From IMG/VR virus record IMGVR_UViG_3300031753_000007, positions 1 to 60,168 of that record: a stretch of DNA of 60,168 nucleotides; one strand, written 5' to 3'. How positions within the stretch are numbered: position 1 is the stretch's first letter; every line of letters starts with the position of its first letter. Shown piece after piece: positions 33,119 through 41,737 of this stretch. Position numbers and translations under genes: made by a program. The notes under the pieces were generated by a model that was given only the letters and a program-made list of their open reading frames with translations, did not search any database and was not told the origin of the DNA. The DNA is from a virus.

Positions 33119-33477
33119 GGCGCAGGGGGCGCCACATGCGACATCTCTGTCGTAGTGAAGCGCAGGATGAACCCTAGCGAATGCGTGAAGCGATCGGCGC
33201 TGAAGCCAATCCATGGTGCGACGGCGTAGCTGACAGGCGGGATCAGGTGGCCCGCAGCCTCACCCAGGAAGTGGGGCCCCACAATCCAGACCGTCCAGCA
33301 CAGCCCATCGACGAACAAGCGCCACCCCAGCTCTCGATTGTTGTACGCCCACCACACCCAGAAGCTTGAGATCGAGTTCGAGGTCGCTGCGATCGAGCCG
33401 CGCGCCTGGACGAGGATCTGCAGCACCACACCCAAGTGGAACAGGAGCCACACGTACAGGGCTTGCTCGGAGTTCAC
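33115..33477 (-). CDS. Membrane protein convergent to endolysin
   Basis: 120 residues with three or four hydrophobic segments (ALYVWLLFHLGVVLQILVQA at the start; a LFVDGLCWTVWIVGPHFLG stretch in the middle; ISYAVAPW-like region later). It is the only minus-strand gene in this region and overlaps the endolysin by four bases tail to tail. It might regulate lysis or alter the envelope. Family not recognised. Confidence 0.55.
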   Translation of the reverse strand: MNSEQALYVWLLFHLGVVLQILVQARGSIAATSNSISSFWVWWAYNNRELGWRLFVDGLCWTVWIVGPHFLGEAAGHLIPPVSYAVAPWIGFSADRFTHSLGFILRFTTTEMSHVAPPAP

Positions 33478-33551
33478 ATCCCCCAGCCTAGTGGGCTCAG
33501 GTGAATGACCGCTAGATTACTGATGAGCCATGAGCGCATACTCGACCTGCG

Positions 33552-33755
33552 ATGCTCACTCCGCAAGAGGCCCACGACCTGCAGGACCTGCTCCAGCTGC
33601 TCATCTACTACGTTGACCTGTATGACCTTGGCGACCTGGGCCACATGACCGGCGAGAGGCGCAAGGAGCTGGCCATGTCCGCTATCCGTCAGCTTTCGGC
33701 CAAGATCGTGTCGCTCACGCCACCTTCCATCACGCCTTGGCAGAGCACGCGATAA
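33552..33755 (+). CDS. Hypothetical small acidic helical protein
   Basis: 67 residues with leucine-rich helices (EAHDLQDLLQLLIYYVDLYD; RRKELAMSAIRQLSAKIVSL). Transcribed away from the membrane gene. No family recognised. Confidence 0.55.
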   Translation: MLTPQEAHDLQDLLQLLIYYVDLYDLGDLGHMTGERRKELAMSAIRQLSAKIVSLTPPSITPWQSTR

Positions 33756-33848
33756 CCTCCCCTTGAGGCGTCCCTACAGCATCAACCCTGTTCACTTCTG
33801 CTCAGACTTGCGATATGACGTGGGATAGCTTGGGGCAGGAGGCGACAG

Positions 33849-34016
33849 ATGCTATGTGAATTTGCCTATGAGATGCCCAGCCTAGAGGAGTGGGCAGAGC
33901 GGCGGGACAACGCTGAAAAGGAGAGGCCTCGCCAAGATGGGATGCCAGCAAAAGTGGGCACCCAACCCGATGGAGAGGCCCCAACTCACGTGCCTAGTGT
34001 GCCCAGGCGTGCGTGA
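33849..34016 (+). CDS. Small hypothetical protein
   Basis: 55 residues from ATG 33849, preceded by AGGAGG six bases upstream. The first 30 residues are charged and helical (MPSLEEWAERRDNAEKERPR), followed by a Pro/Gln-rich end. It ends nine bases before the convergent minus-strand gene. The strong ribosome site is the main support. Confidence 0.5.
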   Translation: MLCEFAYEMPSLEEWAERRDNAEKERPRQDGMPAKVGTQPDGEAPTHVPSVPRRA

Positions 34017-34025
34017 ACTCTTACG

Positions 34026-34211
34026 CTACCACTGCGGCTTGACGCGCAGGGACTCGAGCTGTGTGTATGTGACATCGGTGCCCTGGACCTTCTGCAAGGC
34101 GGCGATCGCAGCCTCTATGCCGGCGATGACTTCGGTGGCTACCTCGCTCACCTTCGCTTGTTCGAGGACTGTACCCAACAGACTCAGTACGAGCGCTATG
34201 ACGTTGATCAT
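34026..34211 (-). CDS. Small protein with N-terminal hydrophobic segment
   Basis: 61 residues, last gene of the long minus-strand operon, in an ATGA overlap with the lipoprotein gene. Residues 2-17 are hydrophobic (INVIALVLSLLGTVLE), followed by an Ala/Val amphipathic helix. Could be a membrane-associated or exported helper of the neighbouring lipoprotein. Confidence 0.6.
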   Translation of the reverse strand: MINVIALVLSLLGTVLEQAKVSEVATEVIAGIEAAIAALQKVQGTDVTYTQLESLRVKPQW

Positions 34212-34579
34212 GGCTTAATCACCCCCTTCATGTCTGTGATCGCCTGATTCGCGTTGGCGATCGCACTGGTCAGCGCAGCCTGCGCACTCTTCACGGGCGA
34301 GCACTTGGCGTTCGCATCCGGGGGCTGCAGCGAGATCGCCCAAGAGCAGTAAGTCTCGACGCTCGTGATGAGCAGGGCCTGTGCGCTGATGCCGCGGTTG
34401 ATCGTCTGGCAGATGGTCTGCGTGGGGTTGGGAACGCAGGACGGCGCGTACTGGCTCTGGGCGGTGACCAGCAGCCCACTGAGGGCCGCGGCCGTGTCAC
34501 GGGCCTGCTTCTCGATAGGTGAGCAGGCCGTGAGCACGAGCAGCGATGCCACGATGAAGCTGATGAGCGTGATGCGCAT
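34208..34579 (-). CDS. Lipoprotein
   Basis: 123 residues. Signal sequence with lipobox LTAC at residues 16-19 (FIVASLLVLTACSPIEKQA), then an Ala/Gln-rich helical body containing four more Cys (e.g. SCVPNPTQTIC). Outer-membrane or periplasmic lipoproteins of this size in phages can serve as superinfection-exclusion or spanin-type proteins; no inner-membrane spanin partner is evident. The role is open. Confidence 0.7.
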   Translation of the reverse strand: MRITLISFIVASLLVLTACSPIEKQARDTAAALSGLLVTAQSQYAPSCVPNPTQTICQTINRGISAQALLITSVETYCSWAISLQPPDANAKCSPVKSAQAALTSAIANANQAITDMKGVIKP

Positions 34580-34586
34580 GTGCCTC

Positions 34587-35108
34587 CTAGACTGGTGGAT
34601 TGGTGACGATCTGGAGCGAGGTGAGCACGGAGGTGGCTTGGACGTCGAACTTCAGGGATGCGCTTAAGCCGGCGACGCTTACGCTGAGCACTTCGGTGCC
34701 TGCGGCCACGCCGGTCACATCCTCGCTGCCTAGCGTCGGGTCAGGAGCGATGGTTGCAAGCGTCGGGTCCGCCACGCTCCACGAGGGTGGGTTGGCAGTG
34801 AAGTCGATGGGGAACGGCTGACCGTGCTGGTCGAGGCCTTGGACGCTCGCGATGGTGGTCTTGCCGATCTCAAGGGGCATGAGGATGTCCTCCTGGATGA
34901 TGATGTCGATGTGGTCGAGCCGCGGGGCCACAATACCATAGATAGCCCGCACGTTGGCAAGGACTTCCTCGACTATGACCGAGAGCGTATGACAGCGCAG
35001 GGCAAGCTGGCCAAGCGCGTGCTCGCAGTCGGCGTCGAGCTGGCTGAGCTTGGCATCGATGGTGTGGGACAAGGCGAGGAGTTGCTCGTGGAGGGCTTCA
35101 TTCTGCAT
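34587..35108 (-). CDS. Coiled-coil protein with bacterial Ig-like domain
   Basis: 173 residues from ATG 35108, two bases after the polymerase stop. Residues 1-85 are a long helical segment (EALHEQLLALSHTIDAKLSQ; EEVLANVRAIYGIVAPRLDH). Residues 95-170 form a BIG2-like immunoglobulin fold: ASVQGLDQHGQPFPIDF, WSVADPTLATIAPDP, VTGVAAGTEVLSVSV. Ig-like domains on phage virion proteins mediate weak surface binding. Its location behind the polymerase, not in the virion operon, is unusual. Confidence 0.65.
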   Translation of the reverse strand: MQNEALHEQLLALSHTIDAKLSQLDADCEHALGQLALRCHTLSVIVEEVLANVRAIYGIVAPRLDHIDIIIQEDILMPLEIGKTTIASVQGLDQHGQPFPIDFTANPPSWSVADPTLATIAPDPTLGSEDVTGVAAGTEVLSVSVAGLSASLKFDVQATSVLTSLQIVTNPPV

Positions 35109-35109
35109 A

Positions 35110-37809
35110 TTACGCCGTCTTTTCCTCCACCACATCCAGTGCCTCCACGTTCAGCATCTCAAGAGCGTCGTCGTGCCAGCAGGAGCCCGTCTTGTACTCC
35201 ACGCCGATCGAGAGGCCACCAAGCTCTGGCACTGGCGCCTCCATCTCCTGCTTAAGCAGCCTCGCTGTGTGCATCAGGTTCGCCTCTTCCACTTCGCATG
35301 TCAAGGAGTCGTGTGTGCTCGCGAGGAGGATGCCTTCCTCTGCCAGTGGACGCAAGCGCAGGAGGACCTCTTTGAGCATGGCCGCAGCCGTGTCGCGTGG
35401 CAGGAAGGCGATGGCTGACTTGGCGTCCTCCCCCAAGGCCCAGCGCTTGTACTTCGAGTCCCAGCGGTACACCTCCCAGAAGCTCATCTCATAGCCGAAT
35501 GGATTGCGCAGCTTGCACTCGCGGGAGGCACGGTCGAGCGTCGCTTTCTGCCAGTCGCGTATCTTGGGGAATAAGTCGAAGTAGAGCGCTTGGAGGCGCT
35601 TCGCCTCGGCCTCCGACATCTCGTACATATCCGCCATCAGGCGCGGGCCCATGCCGTAGTTAGTGCCATGCACAGTGTGCTTGGCGTCATCATAGACCTT
35701 GCGGTTGGCGTGCTTGATCTCCGCGAACGCCTCGGCTAGACTCTCGTCTCCCCATGCAAGATCGGCCGGCCGTCCAAGGATGTGACTAGCCATGAAGCTG
35801 TGAACCCCGAGGCGAGCGAGTCTCTGGTAATCCGAATCTCCAGCAAACCAACCAACGAGGACTGCTTCAATACCGCGCCAATCTGCTTCGAGGATGACTT
35901 TACCAGCTCCTGCAGCGACGCACTTACGGAATCCTTGAGCAACATACTCCTCCTGCTTGTCCTGGATCGTCGCCGAGATATTGGGGCGACGCCAAGAAAT
36001 TCTGAACATACGTCCCCAGAAGCCGGGCGTAGCGTGGATGCGGCCATCGCGTCCGGGCTGCCAGCCTTTCACATACGTCCCCAGCACCTTCGACAGCTGG
36101 CGGCACTCGCGCACGATCTGCAGCACGGCTGAGAACTCGACATCGCGGGGCTTGCGACTGGCACGTAGCTTCTTCTGCAGCTTCTTGAGCGTGTCATCGT
36201 CGACCGTGCCCTTCTTGGTCTTGCGATTGACGCCGATGCGCTGGCCGTAGTAGCGAATGAGGTCGGCTACCTGGCCTGCCTCGCCGGGGCTACCTGGGTT
36301 GAAGGGTTCGACGAGGCAGTAGCGCTTGGCGGCGTAGACCTCGTACTCGCTGATGAGCGCTTCGCCTGTGGCAGCGATCTCTTCTGGCGAGAGGTCCTTG
36401 CCGAGCACCTTGAACTCGCGCAGCACGAGCGCTGGCCAGCGCGGGTCATCCGCCTTAGGAGGCTTCTTGTAGCCGTCCTTCTGCTTGGGCCGCTTCAACT
36501 CAAGAGGCACGATGCGCTGGAGCTCGGCGTCGCGGGCGTCCCACTTCGCCTGTAGTTCGGCCTCGAACGCGCGCGCGGTCTCTTGCGAATATGGGAGGCC
36601 ATTCTGGCTCATGCGCGTCAGCACTTCGTAGGTGTCGACTACGTGACGCTCGAACAACGTCCACTGGCCCTTCGAGCGTAGGTCACGCTCGATGCCGTCG
36701 CCGTTGCGCTTGAGGGCGAGTGCATCGTAGGCGCTGTAAACCTCGGGTTGGCTGCTTGACAAGTGCTTCCAGGGCTCGCCGGGCCAGCCGTAGAATGGCG
36801 ACACGAACTCCAGCGACCTGCACTTGAGCTTGGTGGGCAGGTTGGGCTGGAGATGCTTCCACAGCTTCATCCAGTCGTAGACGCGGCCGTTGACGGGGGC
36901 ACCTGCGGCAGTGAGGCGTGGACAGTCGAAGTCTTCATTCCACACGCCCTTGCGGCCATGGGAGGCGAGCATGCGCGTGGCGATCTCCTTGTAAGGGGAG
37001 GCCCACGGGAACGAGACCGCTAAGCCGTCGTAGCACAAGCTGGCACGGATGATGGTGTAGGAGATGTCGCGCTGTGGTGCAGCCTCGTCGTCTTCCTCCG
37101 CCAAGTCCTCCTCCTCGATCTCACCGCTCTCTGGCGTCTCGATGTCGAAGTCGAGGCGGTGCGCGTCGGGTACGTACCCCCGCTCGAAGGTGAGCATGTC
37201 GTCGAGGCTGGGATGAGGAAGGATGGGCAGCGCCTCGCGCACGAAGCCGTGCTTGGCGATGTCGATGGCACGCTGGATGGCCCACATGAATACGCCCGAC
37301 AGCCCCTGGAGGCCTTGCATGATCGCACTGGGATGGAAGGTGCCGATGACCCAGGTGCCGTCGTAGGGCCCGTCGAGAATGTACCCTTGCACGTGGGAGA
37401 TGGTCGTCTTGCCAGCGCCATAGGCAGTGAGCGCGCGTAGGGCTACATTGCCCAGCGCCACGAACACGCGTGGCCGCGCCTCCTCGAACATACGCTGGCG
37501 GTGGACGGCACAGTGGGCGACTGCACCAGCCTCCCACGGTGCCCCTTCAAGCCAGTTGCGCGGCGGCCGGCAGTTCACCGTGTTGTGGATGATGAAGTTC
37601 GAGCGCTCCAGGCCTGCGCGTTGCAGGAGGCGATTGAGCACGCTGCCGGCTGGTGCGTTGGGCCGGAAGGGCGCACTCTCGCGTGCCTCATGCTCTCCCA
37701 GTGCCTCGCCGATCAGCGCCACCTTGTAGTTGCCATTACCTTCCGGTGGCGAGAAGCTCTCGCCTTGGGTGGCGAGCACACATCCCGAGCACTCAGCGGG
37801 CTTGAGCAT
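35110..37809 (-). CDS. DNA polymerase A fused to UDG-like domain
   Basis: 899 residues. Residues 1-190 resemble family 4 uracil-DNA glycosylase: C7-x2-C10, C80 and C100 in the spacing of the 4Fe-4S ligands, the GEALGEHE loop (34-41), NCRPPRNW, and GTFHPSAIM near 157-165. From about 215 a 3'-5' exonuclease follows (RLDFDIETPESG, later YSAYDALALKR). The polymerase domain has motif A (LEADWRGIEAVLVGWFAGD), motif B (DDAKHTVHGTNYGMG) and motif C (STHDSLTCEVE). It copies the phage genome; the N-terminal part may bind or remove uracil ahead of synthesis. ATGA-type coupling joins it to the gene upstream. Confidence 0.9.
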   Translation of the reverse strand: MLKPAECSGCVLATQGESFSPPEGNGNYKVALIGEALGEHEARESAPFRPNAPAGSVLNRLLQRAGLERSNFIIHNTVNCRPPRNWLEGAPWEAGAVAHCAVHRQRMFEEARPRVFVALGNVALRALTAYGAGKTTISHVQGYILDGPYDGTWVIGTFHPSAIMQGLQGLSGVFMWAIQRAIDIAKHGFVREALPILPHPSLDDMLTFERGYVPDAHRLDFDIETPESGEIEEEDLAEEDDEAAPQRDISYTIIRASLCYDGLAVSFPWASPYKEIATRMLASHGRKGVWNEDFDCPRLTAAGAPVNGRVYDWMKLWKHLQPNLPTKLKCRSLEFVSPFYGWPGEPWKHLSSSQPEVYSAYDALALKRNGDGIERDLRSKGQWTLFERHVVDTYEVLTRMSQNGLPYSQETARAFEAELQAKWDARDAELQRIVPLELKRPKQKDGYKKPPKADDPRWPALVLREFKVLGKDLSPEEIAATGEALISEYEVYAAKRYCLVEPFNPGSPGEAGQVADLIRYYGQRIGVNRKTKKGTVDDDTLKKLQKKLRASRKPRDVEFSAVLQIVRECRQLSKVLGTYVKGWQPGRDGRIHATPGFWGRMFRISWRRPNISATIQDKQEEYVAQGFRKCVAAGAGKVILEADWRGIEAVLVGWFAGDSDYQRLARLGVHSFMASHILGRPADLAWGDESLAEAFAEIKHANRKVYDDAKHTVHGTNYGMGPRLMADMYEMSEAEAKRLQALYFDLFPKIRDWQKATLDRASRECKLRNPFGYEMSFWEVYRWDSKYKRWALGEDAKSAIAFLPRDTAAAMLKEVLLRLRPLAEEGILLASTHDSLTCEVEEANLMHTARLLKQEMEAPVPELGGLSIGVEYKTGSCWHDDALEMLNVEALDVVEEKTA

Positions 37810-38003
37810 CAGGCGCCCGCTTCCTTGTGTTCAAGCGGGTCGATGCGTTGATGGCAGAGACACTGGCACGCGTGCAACTCACAGTCACAGTTGGGATCAA
37901 GCGTCTCGTGGATGCGCTGGTGGTCTCCGTTCCAGCACGTCTTCGAGAGCATCTGGCCGGTGAGCGGGTCGAGGGCGAGTGAGCGCTGCATGATGCAGGT
38001 CAT
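37809..38003 (-). CDS. Small Cys-rich protein before polymerase
   Basis: 64 residues from ATG 38003, supported by GAGGAGGTG upstream and by an ATGA overlap with the preceding gene. A C-rich cluster (NCDCELHACQCLCHQRIDPL) probably binds zinc. It directly precedes the polymerase, whose first codon touches its stop. No family assigned. Confidence 0.6.
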   Translation of the reverse strand: MTCIMQRSLALDPLTGQMLSKTCWNGDHQRIHETLDPNCDCELHACQCLCHQRIDPLEHKEAGA

Positions 38004-38278
38004 CGCACCACCTCCTCTGGCCACAGCCAGCCACCGCGGTCGCGCGGGCTCATGCGCGTGATGTGCGGCACCATGGTGAAGGTCTTGATGCCACGCTCGC
38101 CAGGGCGCACTACGATCAGCGATACATGTGGGCAGGCGTGCTCAGAGAAGACCACGTGCACGAGGGCGTCGCGCGTGTGCTCGGCTTCGCGGTAGAGCAC
38201 GTGGCAGCCTACGATGGGGATGAGGGGATGAGTGAGGGTGGGGACGACGGCGGGCCAGCATTCTCCTTCCACAGCCAT
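38000..38278 (-). CDS. Hypothetical protein
   Basis: 92 residues from ATG 38278, chosen for AAGGGAG seven bases upstream; a TTG at 38335 is the longer alternative. Mixed beta pattern (HPLIPIVGCHVLYREAEHTR; HVSLIVVRPGERGIKTFTMV). Overlaps the next gene by ATGA. Family not recognised. Confidence 0.55.
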   Translation of the reverse strand: MAVEGECWPAVVPTLTHPLIPIVGCHVLYREAEHTRDALVHVVFSEHACPHVSLIVVRPGERGIKTFTMVPHITRMSPRDRGGWLWPEEVVR

Positions 38279-38426
38279 GAGAGAGTCTCCCTTGTGGCCG
38301 GAGAGCTGGGGCTCCTCAGCCAAGATGTCGTGCAATTTACCTCAATGGGGGAGGATCCTGGGGGAGGAGCCGTCCACCATCCTATAGGCCGCGTTGCCTG
38401 TCTGGTCTGGCACGTGTACAGGACAT

Positions 38427-38440
38427 GTTACTTTGGTAAC
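38427..38440. other. Small perfect hairpin after glycosyltransferase cassette
   Basis: GTTAC-TTTG-GTAAC, immediately downstream of the first-listed glycosyltransferase's stop on the minus strand. The 5-bp stem is short for a terminator; it may slow transcription or protect a transcript end between the glycosylation genes and the polymerase. Confidence 0.3.
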
Positions 38441-38441
38441 C

Positions 38442-39191
38442 TCAGCCGTTTGCGTGCTCAGCAGCGTAGCTCTGCTTGCGTGTCGCGATGAAGTGGGCAT
38501 AGTACTCGTCGCTGCCCACCTTGCAGCCCCACTTGCGCTCGAAGGTGGCTCGGTCGGCGTCCGCCAGCTTGCACAGGCGCTCGTGCTCCTCGCGCGGCGC
38601 GTGCCTGATGGTGGCCGATCCCTCGTGCAGGAAGGGGACGTCGATGGCGATCGCGTCGATGCCCAGCGCGTGCATGCGGAGGTGATAGTCGAGGTCGCCC
38701 GCCCACGCCCACATGCTCTCGTCGAAGCGGCCGACGCGCTTCCACACCTCGCGGCGGATGAGGAAGCAGCTGAACGACGGGTGCGGCGACTTGCTCGATG
38801 GGTTCGCGTGCTCCACTTGGGCAAAGTCGTTCACTGGCACGCCTGTGACGAACGGCCCACCATCTTGCACGAGGAGGCGATAGGTGTCTGTGCGCAACGT
38901 CACATCGTTATTCACGATGAGCGCATAGTCGAGGCGCAGGCTGTCGAAGGCCAGCGTAAGCGCCTCATTCCACACACGATGGAGGGATACGGGCTGGAGG
39001 TGGGAGATGACCGTGGTACGCAGCGGAAACGAGCGCAGCCACTGTCCGGTGCCGTCGCCTGAGGCGTTGTCGATGGTGTACAGCCAGACATCTCCGATAT
39101 CTTGCGCGAGGATGCTCTGGACGCACGCCTTCGTCATACTAAGTCCTCTAACTATTGGCATAATCACGAGATTAATATGGCTACCCTCCAC
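38442..39191 (-). CDS. GT-A glycosyltransferase (GT2-like)
   Basis: 249 residues. N-terminal nucleotide-sugar fold (MTKACVQSILAQDIGDVWLY, TIDNASGDGT) with a metal site at about residue 93 (LIVNNDVTLR) and acceptor-side motif WAWAGDLDYHLRMHALG near 163-180. The start is uncertain: GTG 39191 is given, but GGAGG lies inside the first codons, so a later start (GTG or ATG within 12 residues) is possible. Transfers a sugar to an unknown acceptor. Last of the glycosyltransferases in transcription order. Confidence 0.7.
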   Translation of the reverse strand: MEGSHINLVIMPIVRGLSMTKACVQSILAQDIGDVWLYTIDNASGDGTGQWLRSFPLRTTVISHLQPVSLHRVWNEALTLAFDSLRLDYALIVNNDVTLRTDTYRLLVQDGGPFVTGVPVNDFAQVEHANPSSKSPHPSFSCFLIRREVWKRVGRFDESMWAWAGDLDYHLRMHALGIDAIAIDVPFLHEGSATIRHAPREEHERLCKLADADRATFERKWGCKVGSDEYYAHFIATRKQSYAAEHANG

Positions 39192-39195
39192 TTAC

Positions 39196-39792
39196 TCAAT
39201 TATGCACCGCAAGAACCTGACTTACTCTGCCATGGCGTATGCCACGCTCCACGAGCTCCTCGATCATGCGACCGTCCGCATCCGCGTAGCTCTCGCCTGT
39301 GGCATCAGGGAAGCCGTGGAACCACTCGCGCCGCAGGAGGAAGCTAGTCTTGTCGATGCAGCAACGCTTAGGCGATGCCTCCAGCACCCAGTGGCCACCG
39401 GCGCCGCCTGCTATGAGGTCACAGTACACGAGGTCCCAGTGCTTACCCTGGGCGGCTGCCATCATGCGCTCTACGAACCAGGGCACATAGTAAGAGTCGT
39501 CTGAGGGAAAGCACAGCCACTCACCACTCGTATTGGCTACGCCGATCTCCGTAGCCTTGTAGAGCGAGTACTTGTGCATGGCACCTTCGATCTGCGCGTC
39601 GTCCCCCATCCGGCAGTGGTGGATACGCCTGTCCATAGAGCACAGGTCTATGTTATCGAGGCGGTCGGGCTCGCTGTCGCTGTTGTCGACCACGAGTGCT
39701 TCCCACGCGTCCCAGGTCTGCTGCACAAGCGATGAGAGGCAGGTCCGCAATGCCTTGGGGCGGTTGAAGGCGGTGATGACGAAGCTCAGCAT
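39196..39792 (-). CDS. GT2-family glycosyltransferase
   Basis: 198 residues. Classic GT2 opening (MLSFVITAFNRPKALRTCLS; WEALVVDNSDS) and metal-binding FPSDDSYYVPWFVERM around residue 98. Short for the family, consisting only of the GT-A core. Starts inside the end of the preceding gene, so the two are coupled. Acceptor and donor unknown. Confidence 0.8.
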   Translation of the reverse strand: MLSFVITAFNRPKALRTCLSSLVQQTWDAWEALVVDNSDSEPDRLDNIDLCSMDRRIHHCRMGDDAQIEGAMHKYSLYKATEIGVANTSGEWLCFPSDDSYYVPWFVERMMAAAQGKHWDLVYCDLIAGGAGGHWVLEASPKRCCIDKTSFLLRREWFHGFPDATGESYADADGRMIEELVERGIRHGRVSQVLAVHN

Positions 39793-40514
39793 GCGCCCCC
39801 TAGCCTGCGCCGATGGGCTCGGTACATGTCACGGTGGTCGTAGGGCTCAGGGGAGAAGCCTAGGTGTGCGGTGATCGCGTCGTTGTCTGGCCGTGGGCCC
39901 TCGCTCGCGTCGTGTGGATAGCACACGCGGTAGCGTGAGTCGTGGCGGAGGAGGATGCCTGCGTGGCGCAGCGTCTGGCCTACCCAAGTGTCCTCATACG
40001 CCAGCTCCACAGGCGCATCCTTCACCGCCTCCATGGCATGCCTGCTTAGCCAGTAGCCTGCGCCGCCTGACGCTTGGGCCCAGCCGTCGCGTGCGAAGGG
40101 GAAGCCTACGTAGTCGTGGGCTGCGTAGCCGGATGCGAGAAGGCGTGGGATGTCCACATAGGTGTCCGTGTCCACCTTGAACACGTGGTCGTAGCCTTGC
40201 GCGTGCGCCCAACGCATGATCTCCCTGACCTTCAGCGCTAGGTGCTTGAAGTCCCAGGGCACGGGTAGCAGGACCTCGTCTGCCTGTGGAGTGTAGATGA
40301 TGCGGTGGCTCTCTCCAAGCTTCGAGTGGTAGTGCGGGAGACGCTGGGACCATGCGCTATCGAGCGCCTCGTTCGCTGGCGCAGGCGTGCCGTCGCCCAA
40401 GAAGAAGCGACAGTCGATGCCGAGGTCCTGCCGGAGCCATGTAGCGCGTGTGGCGTCGTGGTCGCCGTTGGTGGCGCTCTCGGGCCAGCTGGAGATGGCG
40501 AGGAGTGCTCTCAT
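39786..40514 (-). CDS. GT31-like glycosyltransferase
   Basis: 242 residues from ATG 40514 in an ATGA overlap with the gene before it. KVDTDTYVDIPRLL at about residue 108 gives the D-x-D metal motif in a galactosyltransferase-31-like context, and YEDTWVGQTLRHAGI near 180 corresponds to the conserved E-D-V-x-x-G block. The N-terminal ATRATWLRQD motif also matches that family ('R...R.TW'). GT31 enzymes in bacteria and phages are rare. Likely modifies a glycan on protein or polysaccharide. Confidence 0.75.
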   Translation of the reverse strand: MRALLAISSWPESATNGDHDATRATWLRQDLGIDCRFFLGDGTPAPANEALDSAWSQRLPHYHSKLGESHRIIYTPQADEVLLPVPWDFKHLALKVREIMRWAHAQGYDHVFKVDTDTYVDIPRLLASGYAAHDYVGFPFARDGWAQASGGAGYWLSRHAMEAVKDAPVELAYEDTWVGQTLRHAGILLRHDSRYRVCYPHDASEGPRPDNDAITAHLGFSPEPYDHRDMYRAHRRRLGGAC

Positions 40515-41323
40515 GCGTACCTCTCGCGGATGCGGCGCGTCCACCGGCCGTCACGGTCGTACTGGTGGAGGATGGCGAAGGGTTCAAGCGTACCTGGAGC
40601 GCACACTCTACCATTCTCGATGTCGAACACGGGCGCCTCATCCGTGTACATCCCTGTGAAGCGCTCGGGGCCTGAGAGGAACCAGCTGCAGGTGGCAATG
40701 AAGCCTTCGCGCATGCGGGGGATGCGCGTGACAGCTGCAAGCGGGGGCTGGCGTAGCAGGTGGTTGACGTAGGCCTGGTCGTAGCCCCACCCGGAAGCGC
40801 TCATGGCTAGCTCGCATGTCATCGCGAGCAGCTCGATGACCGCGTGACGTGCGCCTACGATTGTTCCTGCACAGAGGACGGGCTCATCCAAGAGGCGCGT
40901 GAGGGCGTCCTGGCCTAGCGTGGTGAGGATCCAGTGCCGGTTGGTGGGCTCGTCCCGGATGCGCAGGCATTCGCTGGCGCCGATGAGCGTATGCGGCGCG
41001 AGATGCGCCACGAGCCATGGCACAGGGTCAGCCTGGAACACCAGATCCCGTACATCGCAGTAAAGCACATAGCGGTAGGAGCGCGTGCGCAGGAACTCTA
41101 GCACTGGGATGTGGCGGGCGGTACCGTAGTCTTGGGCGACGTCTGCGGTCACCGGCCTGAGCTGCCAGCCGTACGCGCGCAGGCGATCGGTCGCGTCAAG
41201 CGTCACGTTCTCGGTGAACATCACCTTCTCCCCACCGTAGCCTGAGCGGTCAACGGAGACCACGAATGGCCTGATCTCCTCCCAGCCGTAGCCCTTGATG
41301 GAGCCGATCAGCACGTCGTTCAC
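40511..41323 (-). CDS. GT-A-like glycosyltransferase
   Basis: 270 residues. The central VLYCDVRDLVFQADPVPWLV carries a D-x-R-D metal-type motif typical of glycosyltransferase families in which the strand is followed by a 'D..F..DP' turn. Later GWGYDQAYVNHLL and PVFDIENGRV fit the acceptor side. Start is a GTG with GGAG upstream. Donor and acceptor unknown; belongs to the same operon cassette. Confidence 0.7.
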   Translation of the reverse strand: MNDVLIGSIKGYGWEEIRPFVVSVDRSGYGGEKVMFTENVTLDATDRLRAYGWQLRPVTADVAQDYGTARHIPVLEFLRTRSYRYVLYCDVRDLVFQADPVPWLVAHLAPHTLIGASECLRIRDEPTNRHWILTTLGQDALTRLLDEPVLCAGTIVGARHAVIELLAMTCELAMSASGWGYDQAYVNHLLRQPPLAAVTRIPRMREGFIATCSWFLSGPERFTGMYTDEAPVFDIENGRVCAPGTLEPFAILHQYDRDGRWTRRIRERYA

Positions 41324-41329
41324 TTACGG

Positions 41330-41737
41330 TTACTCCTTCACGGCGAATGTAAGATAGACGCGACGCACGCCGAGGATGCGCTTCCACCAAGGTACGCGCT
41401 TGTCGATGTCGTACCAAGTCTTGCCACCGTCATCACTAAATACGCTGCTAAGGCGCGTCGACTGCCACACAGGGTTGCCTCCATGACTATCGGAGTGGTC
41501 GATGTACTCCCGCGTCTTCGTAGGGTTTGGGAGCGGATTCAGCAGCTTGTATCGCGCCAGCCTATTGAAGATGGTCAACACGATATCCGCCGACCCTCCG
41601 CTGTGCCCTTGGGCGGCGAACGTCTCCATTAGCTCCAACACGGCCTTCCCCGCCATATCTCCGTAGCAATCGCCGTTCGGGTCAAGCAAACCGGCCTCGG
41701 CCAGTTCACGCTTTGCATGCTCGATTAGTGTGCTCAT
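41330..41737 (-). CDS. Conserved phage protein of unknown function
   Basis: 135 residues. The opening (LIEHAKRELAEAGLLDPNGD), a helical middle (AGKAVLELMETFAAQGHSGG) and the SSVFSDDGGKTWYDIDKRVP ending match a small protein type I recognise from many actinobacterial and proteobacterial phages, without known activity. ATGA overlap with the methyltransferase gene. Confidence 0.65.
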   Translation of the reverse strand: MSTLIEHAKRELAEAGLLDPNGDCYGDMAGKAVLELMETFAAQGHSGGSADIVLTIFNRLARYKLLNPLPNPTKTREYIDHSDSHGGNPVWQSTRLSSVFSDDGGKTWYDIDKRVPWWKRILGVRRVYLTFAVKE

